A DNA stretch of 64,000 nucleotides from G963668345 sp965226215 (GTDB lineage Bacteria; Acidobacteriota; Terriglobia; Bryobacterales; UBA6623), in NCBI GenBank assembly GCA_965226215.1, contig CBDDCH010000002.1, positions 1,612,001 to 1,676,000 of the forward strand, read 5' to 3'. Position 1 is the stretch's first letter. Each line of letters opens with the position of its first letter. The notes under the pieces were generated by a model that saw nothing but the letters and a program-made list of their open reading frames with translations, was not told where the DNA came from and searched no databases. The position numbers and the translations under genes are program-made. Below are positions 9,042 through 17,968 of this stretch, piece by piece.

Positions 9042-11417
9042 TCAGCGAACAATCTCGAGTAGCAGTTTCTGGGCGGGCCGGTAACTAGGGGCGGCTTCCA
9101 GCGCCATGAGGACTTGTTCCCGAGTCCTTTCGGGGTCCTCCATTTTATGATACGCGCGAGCCAGGTTGAAATGCGCGCCCGCCAGATCGACCGGCGTCAG
9201 CGCCAACAGCGTTTTGAATTCACGAAGCGCCTCGTCCAACCGATCAGCATCGAGCAGCCAATCTCCCAACTGGCGATGCAGCTCTTCGTCCCCGGGAGCG
9301 ATGTAGAGCAAGCCCTCGAGCGCTTCGAGGGCCTCCGCTCGGCGCCCCAATTCATCCAGCATCTTGGCTAGCTTCTTGATCGTGGCCGGGCTGCGTCCGC
9401 CCCGCTGTTGGTAGCGTTGAAATTGTTCGGCGGCTGCTGCTTTATCGTCTTCGGCCAGGTAGGCCTCCGCCAAAAGCGCGTACGAGTTGCCGGACTCGAC
9501 ATATTCGGGATAGATGGCCTGGGCCTCGGTGGCAGGTGCAATCACTTCCGGCCAGTTCTTCTTCCGCGCGGCTGCGACAGCTTGTTTGGTCAGCTTCCGC
9601 CACTCGGGGAATCGTTTGACCAGTTCGCCCGTGCGCTGTTCGACGAATTCGCCGAAGAGGTCGTCAAACTCGGTACTTGAAATCTCCAGCACGCCGCGGA
9701 TGTTGTCAGGCGTCGATTTCCCCTCGCCGAACCCTGTCAGCATGTCGGGAAGCTTGGAGAAACCCCACCGCTGGGCAATGAACGTACAGACCAGGCCCGC
9801 CTGGTAGTAAGAGATCGGAACTTGCTTGGGATTTTTGGGACGGACGAATCCCCCGTCCAGCTCCGCGATGGGCAAAAACTCGTCGTCTTTGATGGCTTTG
9901 ATCACATCCGGCGAGATGCGATCGCCCCAAGCCGGGTCAGCGACCCACTCCTCGTATACGGAGATTCCTTCGCTGAACCATCTGGGGACAAGATGATTCG
10001 TCGCCTCGAGCGTAACCACGTGGGCCATCTCGTGCCACAGCGTGGTCCCCCAATGGAAGCTCCCGGGACGTCTCCCTGAGGGGCTGTCCATGGCGATGAC
10101 ATAGCCGAACGTCACGCCGAGCAGACCGACGCCCGGCAATCCCACCGTTCTCACCGCGAAATCTTCGTGGTCGGGATAAAGCTCGACTTGGACCGGCCGT
10201 TGCGGCTTGAATCGGTACTTCGCGGCGAAGGTACGCAAGCTGCGCTCAGCCAACTCGAGGACGTAGGGGCGCATCGCGGCGGCTTCTTTCTTATGAAGCT
10301 TGGCGACAATCCGGGGGCGTTCGATCGCTCGCTCGATCTCTTCCTGGCCTCCCAGGATCGTGTCGTCCAGGTTCGAGTAGGAACCAAACTCGTCCAGGCT
10401 GTCGAGCAGCCGCAATGTGTTGACCGTCTTCGCGCTATAGGGGTCGGCTTGGTAGGCGAGTTCCAGGTGGCGCCGGGCCGCCTCGATCTCACCCTCGCGC
10501 ATCAGGTTGATGGCAAGATCGGCGTGCGCCGACCATAGCCGCGGATCGATTTCGATCGCCTCTTCGTACAGCGCCGTCGCTTCGCGGTAACGTCTGTTGA
10601 TGATGAAGAAATGAGCAGCGTCCGAATAGACGCGGCCGTAGGTGGGGTTGTAGGCCAAAGCACGCTGAAACCATTCGCTTTCGCTGTCACCGCTTAGCAT
10701 GTCGATCGACGCCTGGAGCGCATAGACTTCGAGCGGCGATTGGCCCGCTTGTTCGGCTTTCTCGAGAGCCTTGTCGAGATGCTCCCGCGCCCGCGCGAGC
10801 TTCCCTTCTTCCACCGTCATCCTGGCCAACAGCAGGTAGGCTTCGACGAGGTCCGGGTCGGCATCGAGAACTTCTCTCGTCAGCTCCAGCGCCTTTCCTT
10901 CAAAGCGATCGGACAGAACCGTCGCCTTGGCCAACTTGGCGGCGAGGTGTGTCTCGTCGATCTTGAGCGCTTCGTCAAAAAGCTTGGCCGCTTCCGAGGG
11001 GTTGTGTGTCTGGAGGAATAGATAACCCCATCTAACCCGGGCGTCCGGGTCTTCAGGCCGGGCCTTGACCGACATCCGAAAGTGCTCGTTGGCCGACTTA
11101 AAGCTCCCCACGGCCCAGTAGACTTCCGCGTGAGTGGCCGTATCCGAAGTGGTCTTCAGCAGCTCGAAGTAACAGCGGCGCGCCTGGCTCCGCTGGCCGC
11201 GGTCCATGAGATCGTCGCACGGTCTAAGATCAGCGCTGCGTCTGCCATGCCCCGGTCCTCGCTGGGAGAAAGCTAACGCGGGAGCGATGAGCGAGATCAC
11301 AATCAGCGAAGCCGCCAACGTGAGAGCAGTCCCGGCGCGGCGAGGCGCCGCGTGCTCGCGCTGTGGCCGGCAGCTTCTCTTGGGTGCTGGGCTAGCGGTT
11401 CTCAATAGTTTCCTCAA
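9042..11417 (-). CDS. TPR-repeat peptidase-MA-like (gluzincin) metalloprotease
   Basis: A 791-residue predicted exported protein. An N-terminal signal-like hydrophobic stretch (LTLAASLIVISLIAPALAFS, about residues 31-50) is followed by many TPR-like helix pairs. A peptidase MA-like zinc-protease domain carries HEMAH near residue 460, then WFSEGISVYEEW supplying the downstream glutamate. More TPRs follow to the end. Both zinc-binding halves are present, so it is likely active. The start is a TTG at 11417 that overlaps the previous gene by 26 bases; no ATG lies close, so the exact start is uncertain. Its place between the caspase-like gene and the MoxR gene suggests it serves the same envelope system. 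Confidence 0.82.
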   Translation of the reverse strand: MRKLLRTASPAPKRSCRPQREHAAPRRAGTALTLAASLIVISLIAPALAFSQRGPGHGRRSADLRPCDDLMDRGQRSQARRCYFELLKTTSDTATHAEVYWAVGSFKSANEHFRMSVKARPEDPDARVRWGYLFLQTHNPSEAAKLFDEALKIDETHLAAKLAKATVLSDRFEGKALELTREVLDADPDLVEAYLLLARMTVEEGKLARAREHLDKALEKAEQAGQSPLEVYALQASIDMLSGDSESEWFQRALAYNPTYGRVYSDAAHFFIINRRYREATALYEEAIEIDPRLWSAHADLAINLMREGEIEAARRHLELAYQADPYSAKTVNTLRLLDSLDEFGSYSNLDDTILGGQEEIERAIERPRIVAKLHKKEAAAMRPYVLELAERSLRTFAAKYRFKPQRPVQVELYPDHEDFAVRTVGLPGVGLLGVTFGYVIAMDSPSGRRPGSFHWGTTLWHEMAHVVTLEATNHLVPRWFSEGISVYEEWVADPAWGDRISPDVIKAIKDDEFLPIAELDGGFVRPKNPKQVPISYYQAGLVCTFIAQRWGFSKLPDMLTGFGEGKSTPDNIRGVLEISSTEFDDLFGEFVEQRTGELVKRFPEWRKLTKQAVAAARKKNWPEVIAPATEAQAIYPEYVESGNSYALLAEAYLAEDDKAAAAEQFQRYQQRGGRSPATIKKLAKMLDELGRRAEALEALEGLLYIAPGDEELHRQLGDWLLDADRLDEALREFKTLLALTPVDLAGAHFNLARAYHKMEDPERTREQVLMALEAAPSYRPAQKLLLEIVR

Positions 11418-12306
11418 TGGTGTTCTGTGTTTGCGCCAACCCGACGAACAGCTTTTCTAGAGTGCTGTAGTACTCCTCCTCCGACATGCTGTCTTTCTTC
11501 GCTTTTACTTCGCTGATTTTACGCTCGATTTTCTCGCGGGCGGCAAACAAGTTACGCAGTGCCGGATCGTCGGCCGCCCGCAGCGATTTCCCTAGCCTAG
11601 CGACGGTGAAGCTCGCCGCCGCGTCCCCCTGTAGGCGGGGATGTTCGGTGGCCAGCTGCTTGCTCTTCTCGTAATAATCCTTCACCTTTCGCTGAGCGTA
11701 GCGGAAAGCTTCCAGTGCCGTAATCGCCTCGTTCTTGTCGCTGTCGGCCGCCGGGTCGCGTAGGGCCTCGACCCAGAATCCCGCGAACACGGTGGCATTT
11801 CGCTCGCGTCCGCTCTTGGTGGCCGCAATGACGACGCGCCCCTCGCCCTTGAGAGTTTCCAAAGCCCCCCCGGCCGAGCTGGTCGTAATGACGACCAATT
11901 GGCGCCCAGACGGCGTGGCGTCAAGCAGCCGGCGCAGCTCGCCAGCGCTCAAGTCCGGCCCCGGAAGGTTGAACTTGTAGTCCTGCCCGTCGTAGCTCCC
12001 GTGTCCGATGAGAAAGACCGCCAGCGAGTCGCCGGGCCCCGATTCCCGCGCGAGTTGGTCAAACACGTCACTGACCGCCCGGCGAGTGGCGCTTCGGCCG
12101 AAAATCGCATGGACTCGCGAAGCGTCGCCAGCGGTCGCTTGACAGAGTGCTTCGAGCTCGCCGACGTACGTGGCAAAACTCTCCTCGTACCAAGCCTCGC
12201 CCCCCAAACCCCCAACGACCACGAAGTAGGTATTTCCCGTATCACCCTTGGGGAAGGCCGGCATCAGGCAGGCCAAGCAAGCCGCCACGACCCATGCACC
12301 CCTCAT
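11392..12306 (-). CDS. Caspase/legumain-like (C13-type) secreted protein lacking catalytic cysteine
   Basis: A 304-residue exported protein starting at the ATG at 12306, which forms an ATGA overlap with the stop of the upstream vWA gene. Residues 1-19 look like a signal peptide (AWVVAACLACLMPAFPKGDT). The fold is caspase/C13-like: a core strand ends in the histidine motif AVFLIGHGSYDG (His about 102). The next core strand is LVVITTSSAGG (about 138-147), where the nucleophile Cys would sit, but only Thr and Ser are there. A helical, charged tail of about 70 residues follows. The protein is therefore either a pseudo-protease or uses another residue. The match to C13 is by motif only. Confidence 0.75.
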   Translation of the reverse strand: MRGAWVVAACLACLMPAFPKGDTGNTYFVVVGGLGGEAWYEESFATYVGELEALCQATAGDASRVHAIFGRSATRRAVSDVFDQLARESGPGDSLAVFLIGHGSYDGQDYKFNLPGPDLSAGELRRLLDATPSGRQLVVITTSSAGGALETLKGEGRVVIAATKSGRERNATVFAGFWVEALRDPAADSDKNEAITALEAFRYAQRKVKDYYEKSKQLATEHPRLQGDAAASFTVARLGKSLRAADDPALRNLFAAREKIERKISEVKAKKDSMSEEEYYSTLEKLFVGLAQTQNTIEETIENR

Positions 12307-14552
12307 ACAAGGCCCCATCTTCGCCTGAGCAGCCACTCGGCCGCTCGCAGCGCCAGCAGCAGGATGAAAAACGCCGGCATGTTCCACAGATCCATTATCT
12401 CGCGAGAGGTGATGCCGGCTTTGGAGAAACGAATTTCGTCCGGGAGGCCGGAGACTTGGTCTAGAGTCCAGTAGCGCCCGCCGGTTTGTTCGGCTAGTTT
12501 CTCGAGGAGTTCGCGGTTTTGTTCGGGACGGAAGTTCTCCGCCACACCGTCTTCGCGGCGAAAATGCCTCGTGTCGGAACCGAGAGTCGTCTCACCAAGG
12601 TGCGCGGTGGCCTCGACCCTGTAGGCGCCGGGGGAGGCCACGGTTAGGTCCGCTTCGTAAATACCATCTTCCTCCGGGGAAGGGTGCATCTCGAGACGCA
12701 ACGGGTCCCCCAACTCGGGTGTCAACGTGGCCGTGACCGTCGCGCTGTTGGTCGGTTGATGCGCTTTGGTCCGGACTTCGGCACGTAGTTTGACATGGAC
12801 GTTGTCGGCGTAAAGCGTCCGGTCCGTCGTCACCGAGACGGGCCCCGGCGTCCCGGCTACAAGGCTGCGCAACAGCTGCCGCCAAAAAGTGTGATGGCGG
12901 GAGTCGTCGTGTGGGAGCCTCATCTTCCAGAGCCAAGTTCCTCCTGAAGCTAGAATCATCGACTTGCCTCGCCCATAGTTCTGAAGCACCAGTAACGGCA
13001 GGGATCGATCCGCCGCCACCAGGTTGAGCAGCGGCACGGCGCCAGGCTTCAGATCTCCCACGCGTTGATAGTCAGCGACCGGAGGCAGACCGCGCCACTG
13101 GCGAACGTTCTCCGCGGGGTCGTCGTGCAGGCGGCAAATGAGCGAATCGCGCCCCTGCGCCGTCGGCTCGACTCGGGCCGGCTCGCGGGTGAAAGTTCCC
13201 GCCGACTCCGCGGGCAGCTTGACCGGCAGCACGTCAGCCACTTTCGAGACTCCCCAGCCGCCGTCGCCGAGCCCACGCCGTCCGCCGAGCATGAGCAGCG
13301 AGCCACCGCGCCGATTGACGAACTCCCTAATGGCCTCTTGCTGCGCGGGCGCGAAGAAGGCCGCCTCGATACTGCCGATCACCAGCCCGTGGTAGGAGAA
13401 TAGTTCCTCGGCTCGAGAGGGAAACCCTTTGGCCAACTCGTCGTCGGTATCTACGCCCTGCCGATAAAACTTGTTCGGGGAAGTGCGCAGCATGGTTACC
13501 AACTGGACGTTGGCGTCATCGCGGATCGCCCGCCGAAGAAACTTGTACTCCCAGCGCGGCTCCCCTTCGACGTAGAGGATCTTGCGACGCGCCCGCGGCA
13601 CCTCGATCACGCGGCTCAATGCGTTGTTCCCGACGAGAGTTTCGTTCGGAAGTGGATCGAGCTGGAACGTTAAATTTCGGATCCCGGCTTCGCCTACGTC
13701 GAAATCGACCGATTCGGTGTGAACGGTTTGCCCTCTCGGAAGGGTGATTTGTTTCGAGGCCAGCACGCGGGAACCGTCGCGAACGCTGAGCCGAGTTTTT
13801 TGATCGCCGTCGCCAGTGTGGCGAATCCCCACCTGGGCGCTGAGTCGAGAGTGCGGCAGCGCGCGCGGCGAAACGCTGACGTCGGCAAGCTCGACGTCGC
13901 CGGGAATCTTGGTTCTTCCAACACCCACCGTATGCACGGGAACGTTTCGCCCGCGGATCTCAGCCATGGCGCGGCGGTCGAAACGCCCCGAATTGTCCGA
14001 GCCGTCGGTAAAGATGATGACCGCTCCCAGGGGCAAGGCCGCGGACTCCCGCAGCACGGCGGCCACGGCTTCACCGATGCGGCTGCTGTTGCCCTCGGCG
14101 GCAATCGTTTCGACGGATTCCAATCGCTCTAGCTGACCCGCGAAGCCATAGAGGCGAACCTGAAACTTCTCTTGGATCTCCTCGATCAAGCCGGCGTCGA
14201 GCGCCGCTGTCGCTTTCTCCAGCCGGGTCCGTTCATTTTCGACCAACCCCATGCTTCGGGACGTATCGAGCAGCACGGCGACCAGGTTCTGCTCCGCGCG
14301 CAAGGATTCGATGCCGATTGCGGGTTGCCATAGCAAGAACAGCACCAGGGCGACTGTACCGAGCTGCAGCGACCAAAGCAGCGCGGGCTTGCGTCCCTCA
14401 AGCCGGCCGCGGTTGCGGTGCAGATACCAGCCCAACCCTGCCCCTGCAAGCAGAACAAGTATCACCAGGAGCCAGACCGGCCATCCGCCGGCGAACATAA
14501 ACTCGCCTTTGCGGAAAACCGTCGGAGGGTAGTTGAAAAGGAATTCGAACAC
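12303..14552 (-). CDS. vWA-domain membrane protein with amidotransferase-like region
   Basis: A 749-residue inner-membrane protein and first gene of the seven-gene operon. Two N-terminal helices (about residues 24-43 and 60-78) precede a vWA domain with metal-site motif DTSRS at 96-100 and the later FTDGSDNSGRF. Next come an Ig-like beta region and an amidotransferase-like segment (KILYVEGEPRWEYKFLRRAI, then GGSLLMLGGRRGLGDGGW), which has no clear catalytic cysteine. A hydrophobic segment lies at the C-terminus. The GTG start at 14552 gives the N-terminus MFEFLFNYPPTVFRKGEF. Its stop overlaps the next start by four bases (ATGA). Confidence 0.85.
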   Translation of the reverse strand: MFEFLFNYPPTVFRKGEFMFAGGWPVWLLVILVLLAGAGLGWYLHRNRGRLEGRKPALLWSLQLGTVALVLFLLWQPAIGIESLRAEQNLVAVLLDTSRSMGLVENERTRLEKATAALDAGLIEEIQEKFQVRLYGFAGQLERLESVETIAAEGNSSRIGEAVAAVLRESAALPLGAVIIFTDGSDNSGRFDRRAMAEIRGRNVPVHTVGVGRTKIPGDVELADVSVSPRALPHSRLSAQVGIRHTGDGDQKTRLSVRDGSRVLASKQITLPRGQTVHTESVDFDVGEAGIRNLTFQLDPLPNETLVGNNALSRVIEVPRARRKILYVEGEPRWEYKFLRRAIRDDANVQLVTMLRTSPNKFYRQGVDTDDELAKGFPSRAEELFSYHGLVIGSIEAAFFAPAQQEAIREFVNRRGGSLLMLGGRRGLGDGGWGVSKVADVLPVKLPAESAGTFTREPARVEPTAQGRDSLICRLHDDPAENVRQWRGLPPVADYQRVGDLKPGAVPLLNLVAADRSLPLLVLQNYGRGKSMILASGGTWLWKMRLPHDDSRHHTFWRQLLRSLVAGTPGPVSVTTDRTLYADNVHVKLRAEVRTKAHQPTNSATVTATLTPELGDPLRLEMHPSPEEDGIYEADLTVASPGAYRVEATAHLGETTLGSDTRHFRREDGVAENFRPEQNRELLEKLAEQTGGRYWTLDQVSGLPDEIRFSKAGITSREIMDLWNMPAFFILLLALRAAEWLLRRRWGLV

Positions 14553-15112
14553 GACCAGCTACCAGGGAGCCTAACCGGCGATCGCGCGGATGGGTCGCAA
14601 AACCGTGGAACGACGGGCCAAGTAGAACTATTTTCTTGGTGTGGGGCTGATTTTCCAGCCGTTCACCCAAAGACTATCACACGATCCTCGACCGCCATGT
14701 GCTTTCGCCCACCGTCGGTGATCTCTAAGCGGCGAGACGCTAAAAGCGTTAGACGGCCGCCACCGACGAGAAAGTTCCCAATGGGTTTGACGTCTCTGCC
14801 GGCCAGACCATGGAGACAAATATCGAAGGTCTAGCCATTCCTCACCAGTCCCGTAGCGCAGGCCCGGGCTGTCGTTTGGCCCAGACCCGCGGCCTTTTCT
14901 TCCCCCACACATAGCGGAACAATACCCGCTGTCGGGTATCACCAGTCGAAGCACAGATAGCTGTCAGTGCCTACTAGCGTTCGCGGCTCCGATTCGCCCA
15001 TCCGAAGGCCGTGCGACAGCAAGAAACTGCGCCTGAAACGCCAGTGACAGGCCAAATCCCTTAACGTTAGGTTTGGATGGTCGTATTCGATAAGTTGGCG
15101 ATCGGCTGCCCC
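14553..15112 (-). other. Spacer upstream of the vWA/MoxR operon
   Basis: About 560 bases between the first gene of the minus-strand operon and the inverted repeat at 15113. It should contain the operon promoter, but I cannot point to convincing -35/-10 boxes. I see no protein family in any frame. A short hairpin-like stretch (gacgctaaaagcgttagac) lies near 14735-14753. Confidence 0.4.
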
Positions 15113-15294
15113 TAGCCCGCATTTCTCACCAGCTGACGGTCGAAGTGCGTGAGAAGCCCGCCATTACTGCGTTGCGCTTGCTCGCCGTGCTCAACGTACT
15201 GTTCAAGTACGCTTCCGCGCGCCGAGCGGCGCGCGCCTTGTACTGACGGGCTTCTCACGCACTTCGACCGTCAGCTGGTGAGAAATGCGGGCTA
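15113..15294. repeat. Perfect 48-bp inverted repeat flanking an 86-base core
   Basis: The left arm 15113-15160 and the right arm 15247-15294 are exact reverse complements over 48 bases (starting tagcccgcatttctcaccag). The core 15161-15246 holds further small palindromes: a GTAC-ended one around 15198-15212 and a GC-rich one around 15216-15236. The outermost three bases of the right arm are the stop codon of the unknown gene that ends at 15292. Degenerate relatives of its arms and core occur at 48303-48316, 60068-60100 and 60230-60250, so this looks like a member of a dispersed, probably non-autonomous element family. It may also act as a terminator. Confidence 0.85.
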
Positions 15295-16431
15295 AGATTG
15301 CACGAGGCCGGCGGCGAAGCTGAGCAGGTCCTTTCGCTCGACGGCGAGTTGCTTGAGCTTCTCGAAGTCCCCGGCCAGTTGGCAAAGCTGCACGGCCGAA
15401 GGACAGCTAAGCTGGCTGGGATCAGCTTCCCCGAGATACTGCGAGTAGACGTCGGCCGCCTCGGAATATCGCTTCAGGCGGGCCAGCAAGCCCACCAGCA
15501 CCTCCGTCGGAACCGTCCCGACTTCGTTCGGATCGCTAGCGGCAACCTTCCCTCGAAAGTGTGTGACGGCGGCTTCAACGTCCTCGCCTAACAGCGCTTT
15601 CAGGTAAATGCCGTGGTCGGCGAAGAGGTTTTCAAAAGGGGGCTGGCCGGCGTATTGAAAAGTAGAAGAGAGCCTTTGGCCGTACTCGGTGAGACCCACG
15701 GCCAGCGACAGCGACCCGGGGTCGTCGAGTTGCAGGCTGTAGGTGAGGACCGACCCGACGTGTGAGGTGTCCACGTAGTAGTCGTATTCGCCGAATAACC
15801 AGTCGCGACCGGCGATCAGCTCAGATACGCCTTCCGTCTCCGGCGCTTGTCCCTCCCGTTTTTCGATCGCTCGCTTGATGTTCGCCGTCAGCTCGGAATG
15901 CAAAGTGCGCAGCAGCAGTTGCGCGCTTTCCAGACGCCCTTCCGACGTCGGATATTGCCCGAAAGTCGTGATCGCCCGGCAGGTCCCGTGTTTTTCCAAG
16001 ATCAGCTCGAAGCCTTTCCGGGGATGGACCCGCTCGTAGAAGGCGATCTCGAGGATAGCGTCGTTGGCGTCCTCGTGGTCGATGTTTTCGATCGCTTTGG
16101 CCACGGGTGCAGACTCACCGATCGCTCGGTAGTAAGGCCATGCGCGCAGAATGTCGCCATCGGCAAGAAACAGCCCTCCGACTTCGCGGGCCGCGGCGAC
16201 GCAGCCTTCGTCGAACGTCCGGCGCTTTTCCTCGGGCATCTCGACCGAGTTGGGAGTGTCGATCAACGGCAAGTCGAGTTGGTGGCGTGTCTGCATCAAG
16301 CGAGCTTCAAACAGAGCAGGATAGTTCTTTTCCTTGAGAAACTTGTTCGCAAGGAACTCAAACCCCGCCGGAGAGCCTCCCGAGCGAAGTGCTTCCTTTA
16401 CCTCTTCAAAAGCGTCGTTGTTATCGCCCAT
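15292..16431 (-). CDS. Unknown protein, helical repeat-like
   Basis: A 379-residue, probably cytoplasmic protein with no signal peptide or transmembrane segment. The sequence is mostly helical and acidic, with TPR-like helix pairs at both ends (for example EFLANKFLKEKNYPALFEAR at about 25-44, and RLKRYSEAADVYSQYLGEAD near 320-339). A middle segment has conserved-looking aromatic and charged residues (WLFGEYDYYVDTSHVGSVL, about 210-228). I cannot assign a function. The coding frame is clean and well used. Its TAG stop is part of the right arm of the 48-bp inverted repeat, so the element abuts or supplies the 3' end of the gene. Confidence 0.7.
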   Translation of the reverse strand: MGDNNDAFEEVKEALRSGGSPAGFEFLANKFLKEKNYPALFEARLMQTRHQLDLPLIDTPNSVEMPEEKRRTFDEGCVAAAREVGGLFLADGDILRAWPYYRAIGESAPVAKAIENIDHEDANDAILEIAFYERVHPRKGFELILEKHGTCRAITTFGQYPTSEGRLESAQLLLRTLHSELTANIKRAIEKREGQAPETEGVSELIAGRDWLFGEYDYYVDTSHVGSVLTYSLQLDDPGSLSLAVGLTEYGQRLSSTFQYAGQPPFENLFADHGIYLKALLGEDVEAAVTHFRGKVAASDPNEVGTVPTEVLVGLLARLKRYSEAADVYSQYLGEADPSQLSCPSAVQLCQLAGDFEKLKQLAVERKDLLSFAAGLVQS

Positions 16432-16603
16432 GGTTCGTTCCGCAACCCTCTATTGCATCATAACGCCAATGGTCGGCGTCTCTTGGCGCGATGGAGGCTC
16501 TTGGGGATCCCGTTGGTTTTGTCGGCGGCTGCTTCTCGGCTGGGCATCCGGCCCACGCCACCGCACAGAGCGCCACTGCGGACGTCGTGGTTCGTGTGGT
16601 CAT
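16421..16603 (-). CDS. Possible small lipoprotein (60 residues)
   Basis: A short open frame that overlaps the next gene start by 11 bases. The N-terminus MTTRTTTSAVALCAVAWAGC reads like a lipoprotein signal: basic residue, hydrophobic core and lipobox AWAGC with Cys at residue 20. A Pro-rich mature part of 40 residues follows. No ribosome-binding site is obvious. It could be a chance frame; the lipobox and the overlap with the following gene are the only support. Confidence 0.3.
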   Translation of the reverse strand: MTTRTTTSAVALCAVAWAGCPAEKQPPTKPTGSPRASIAPRDADHWRYDAIEGCGTNHGR

Positions 16604-16755
16604 CGGGGTCGATCCAGGGTGGAACTAAGCGCCGTCATCCAGAATAGCAGTCCGCTTCGCGGGATCTTTTCGCGGGAAGGGTTTTCTGAGAAGATAGCCT
16701 GGCTTGAAGAAGAGGGGGCCGCGACGTCGAGCGGCGGGATGGAGGGAAACGGCAC

Positions 16756-16820
16756 TTCGCGCCCGAAGTGTCGGGCTCCGGCGGCTGGTCGGCGACCGGA
16801 GCCCAAGGACGCGAAGTTTT
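16756..16820. terminator. Nested hairpin between minus-strand genes
   Basis: The sequence 16772-16803 forms a strong stem: gggctccgg pairs with ccggagccc around a 14-base loop. It lies inside a weaker outer pair, acttcgcg with cgcgaagt. It sits just past the stop of the coiled-coil gene that ends at 16827, where a terminator is expected. On the minus strand no clear T-run follows, so it may be a Rho-independent-like structure or just a palindrome. Confidence 0.45.
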
Positions 16821-16826
16821 CCCGCC

Positions 16827-17699
16827 TTAGTTGTGGGCCAACTCCGATTTCGGTATGGAGAGGTAGCCCGTCACGCGGTTTTCCTTGACCGCGGTGATGA
16901 CGATCTCATGAGGCTGTCTGGCGCCGCTGAGGTAAAACCGAACCGGCTCGTTGGCCTGCCTTGCCTTTTTAGTGAACTTTTGGTCGTCCGCCAGCAGCTC
17001 CATGGTGTACTGGTGGCGTTTGGGCTTGACCCTTTTCAAACGCATGTGAATGTCGCCGACCCGGTGCATCTTGTCGGACTTGACCAAGTTGAACGCGAAG
17101 TACTTGCGTTCGGTCAGCTCTTGCAGGATTCCGATTTCCTCCGAGTTCGAAGCAACCCAATCGCCTACGGCCTCAATCTTGTCGTTTGACCCTTCCCATG
17201 CCAGCAGCGCCTCGTCCAACTGCGACTTGGTCTGCTCTACGTCGGTCTTGATCTCGGTGACGTCGCCGCTCACGTCGCCGATCTTGCTTTCGGTTTGTGA
17301 GGCCATCTCGTGCAAGCCTTGGATTTCGCCTAACATGGTCTCTTGCTGCTGCCGCTGCTGTTCGGACATCTTCCGGCGTAGCCGCTCGGTGTAGTTGTAG
17401 GCCTGCGTTTTGGCCTGTTTGCCAGAGTCGCGCCGTGCTTTGTCGAGTTCCTTCCGTACTGCCTCGAGCTCGCGGTTGGCTTGCACCGATCCGAAGGCTA
17501 GCTGCTCTTCCAAGCGGGCGAGATCTTTTTGCGTGTTCTCCCGCAGCGTGGAGGTCGCGACTTGGGCGCGATTGACGCGAGACAGCAGATACACGTTTCC
17601 CATCAGCAGAAAGGCGATTACGACAGTTACAGCGACGGTTTTCCGTGTACGGGGTGACTTTTCCTCTTCCAGTTCAGGTGCTGGTTTTGTGATGTGCAT
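16827..17699 (-). CDS. Unknown membrane-anchored coiled-coil protein
   Basis: A 290-residue protein with a short cytoplasmic N-terminus, one transmembrane helix at about residues 22-40 (KTVAVTVVIAFLLMGNVYLL), and a long coiled coil from about 45 to 190 rich in Glu, Lys, Arg and Gln. The C-terminal globular domain of about 95 residues (from KYFAFNLVKSDKMHRVGDIH) is beta-rich and ends GYLSIPKSELAHN. The architecture is a single-pass protein with a periplasmic or extracellular stalk and a small head. The ATG at 17699 is preceded by a good ribosome-binding site, GGGAGGAG. Function unknown. Confidence 0.7.
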   Translation of the reverse strand: MHITKPAPELEEEKSPRTRKTVAVTVVIAFLLMGNVYLLSRVNRAQVATSTLRENTQKDLARLEEQLAFGSVQANRELEAVRKELDKARRDSGKQAKTQAYNYTERLRRKMSEQQRQQQETMLGEIQGLHEMASQTESKIGDVSGDVTEIKTDVEQTKSQLDEALLAWEGSNDKIEAVGDWVASNSEEIGILQELTERKYFAFNLVKSDKMHRVGDIHMRLKRVKPKRHQYTMELLADDQKFTKKARQANEPVRFYLSGARQPHEIVITAVKENRVTGYLSIPKSELAHN

Positions 17700-17968
17700 G
17701 GAACTCTCCTCCCTATTTTGGAACGCTTCCCGGCAAGGGGAAGTCTTGTTCGCTCGTTTACACCGGGGAGGAGTGCAAACCGCATGCCAAAATCGTGGTC
17801 ACGCCGTGGCGCACGACCCATTTGGGGCTAACTCATAGATATGCCGAAGGAAGTTAGTCCTCAACCGAGATTTCTGTGAAATCGGCTGTTCACGGTTGGT
17901 AGGTAAAAAGGATCGAGTGCCGCGTAAGATTTGCCGGTGAGCGCAGGCAAGCAGCTTTTCTCACGACA

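Noticed and set aside
14735..14753. Another gttagac with a small hairpin, considered as an attC site
   Set aside because: The palindrome is only a five-base stem and the second core motif does not fit the consensus.
15847..16647. A 266-residue plus-strand frame over the unknown 379-residue gene
   Set aside because: The minus-strand frame has protein-like composition and TPR-like helices; the plus frame is Arg/Phe-rich without motifs and crosses the gene start.
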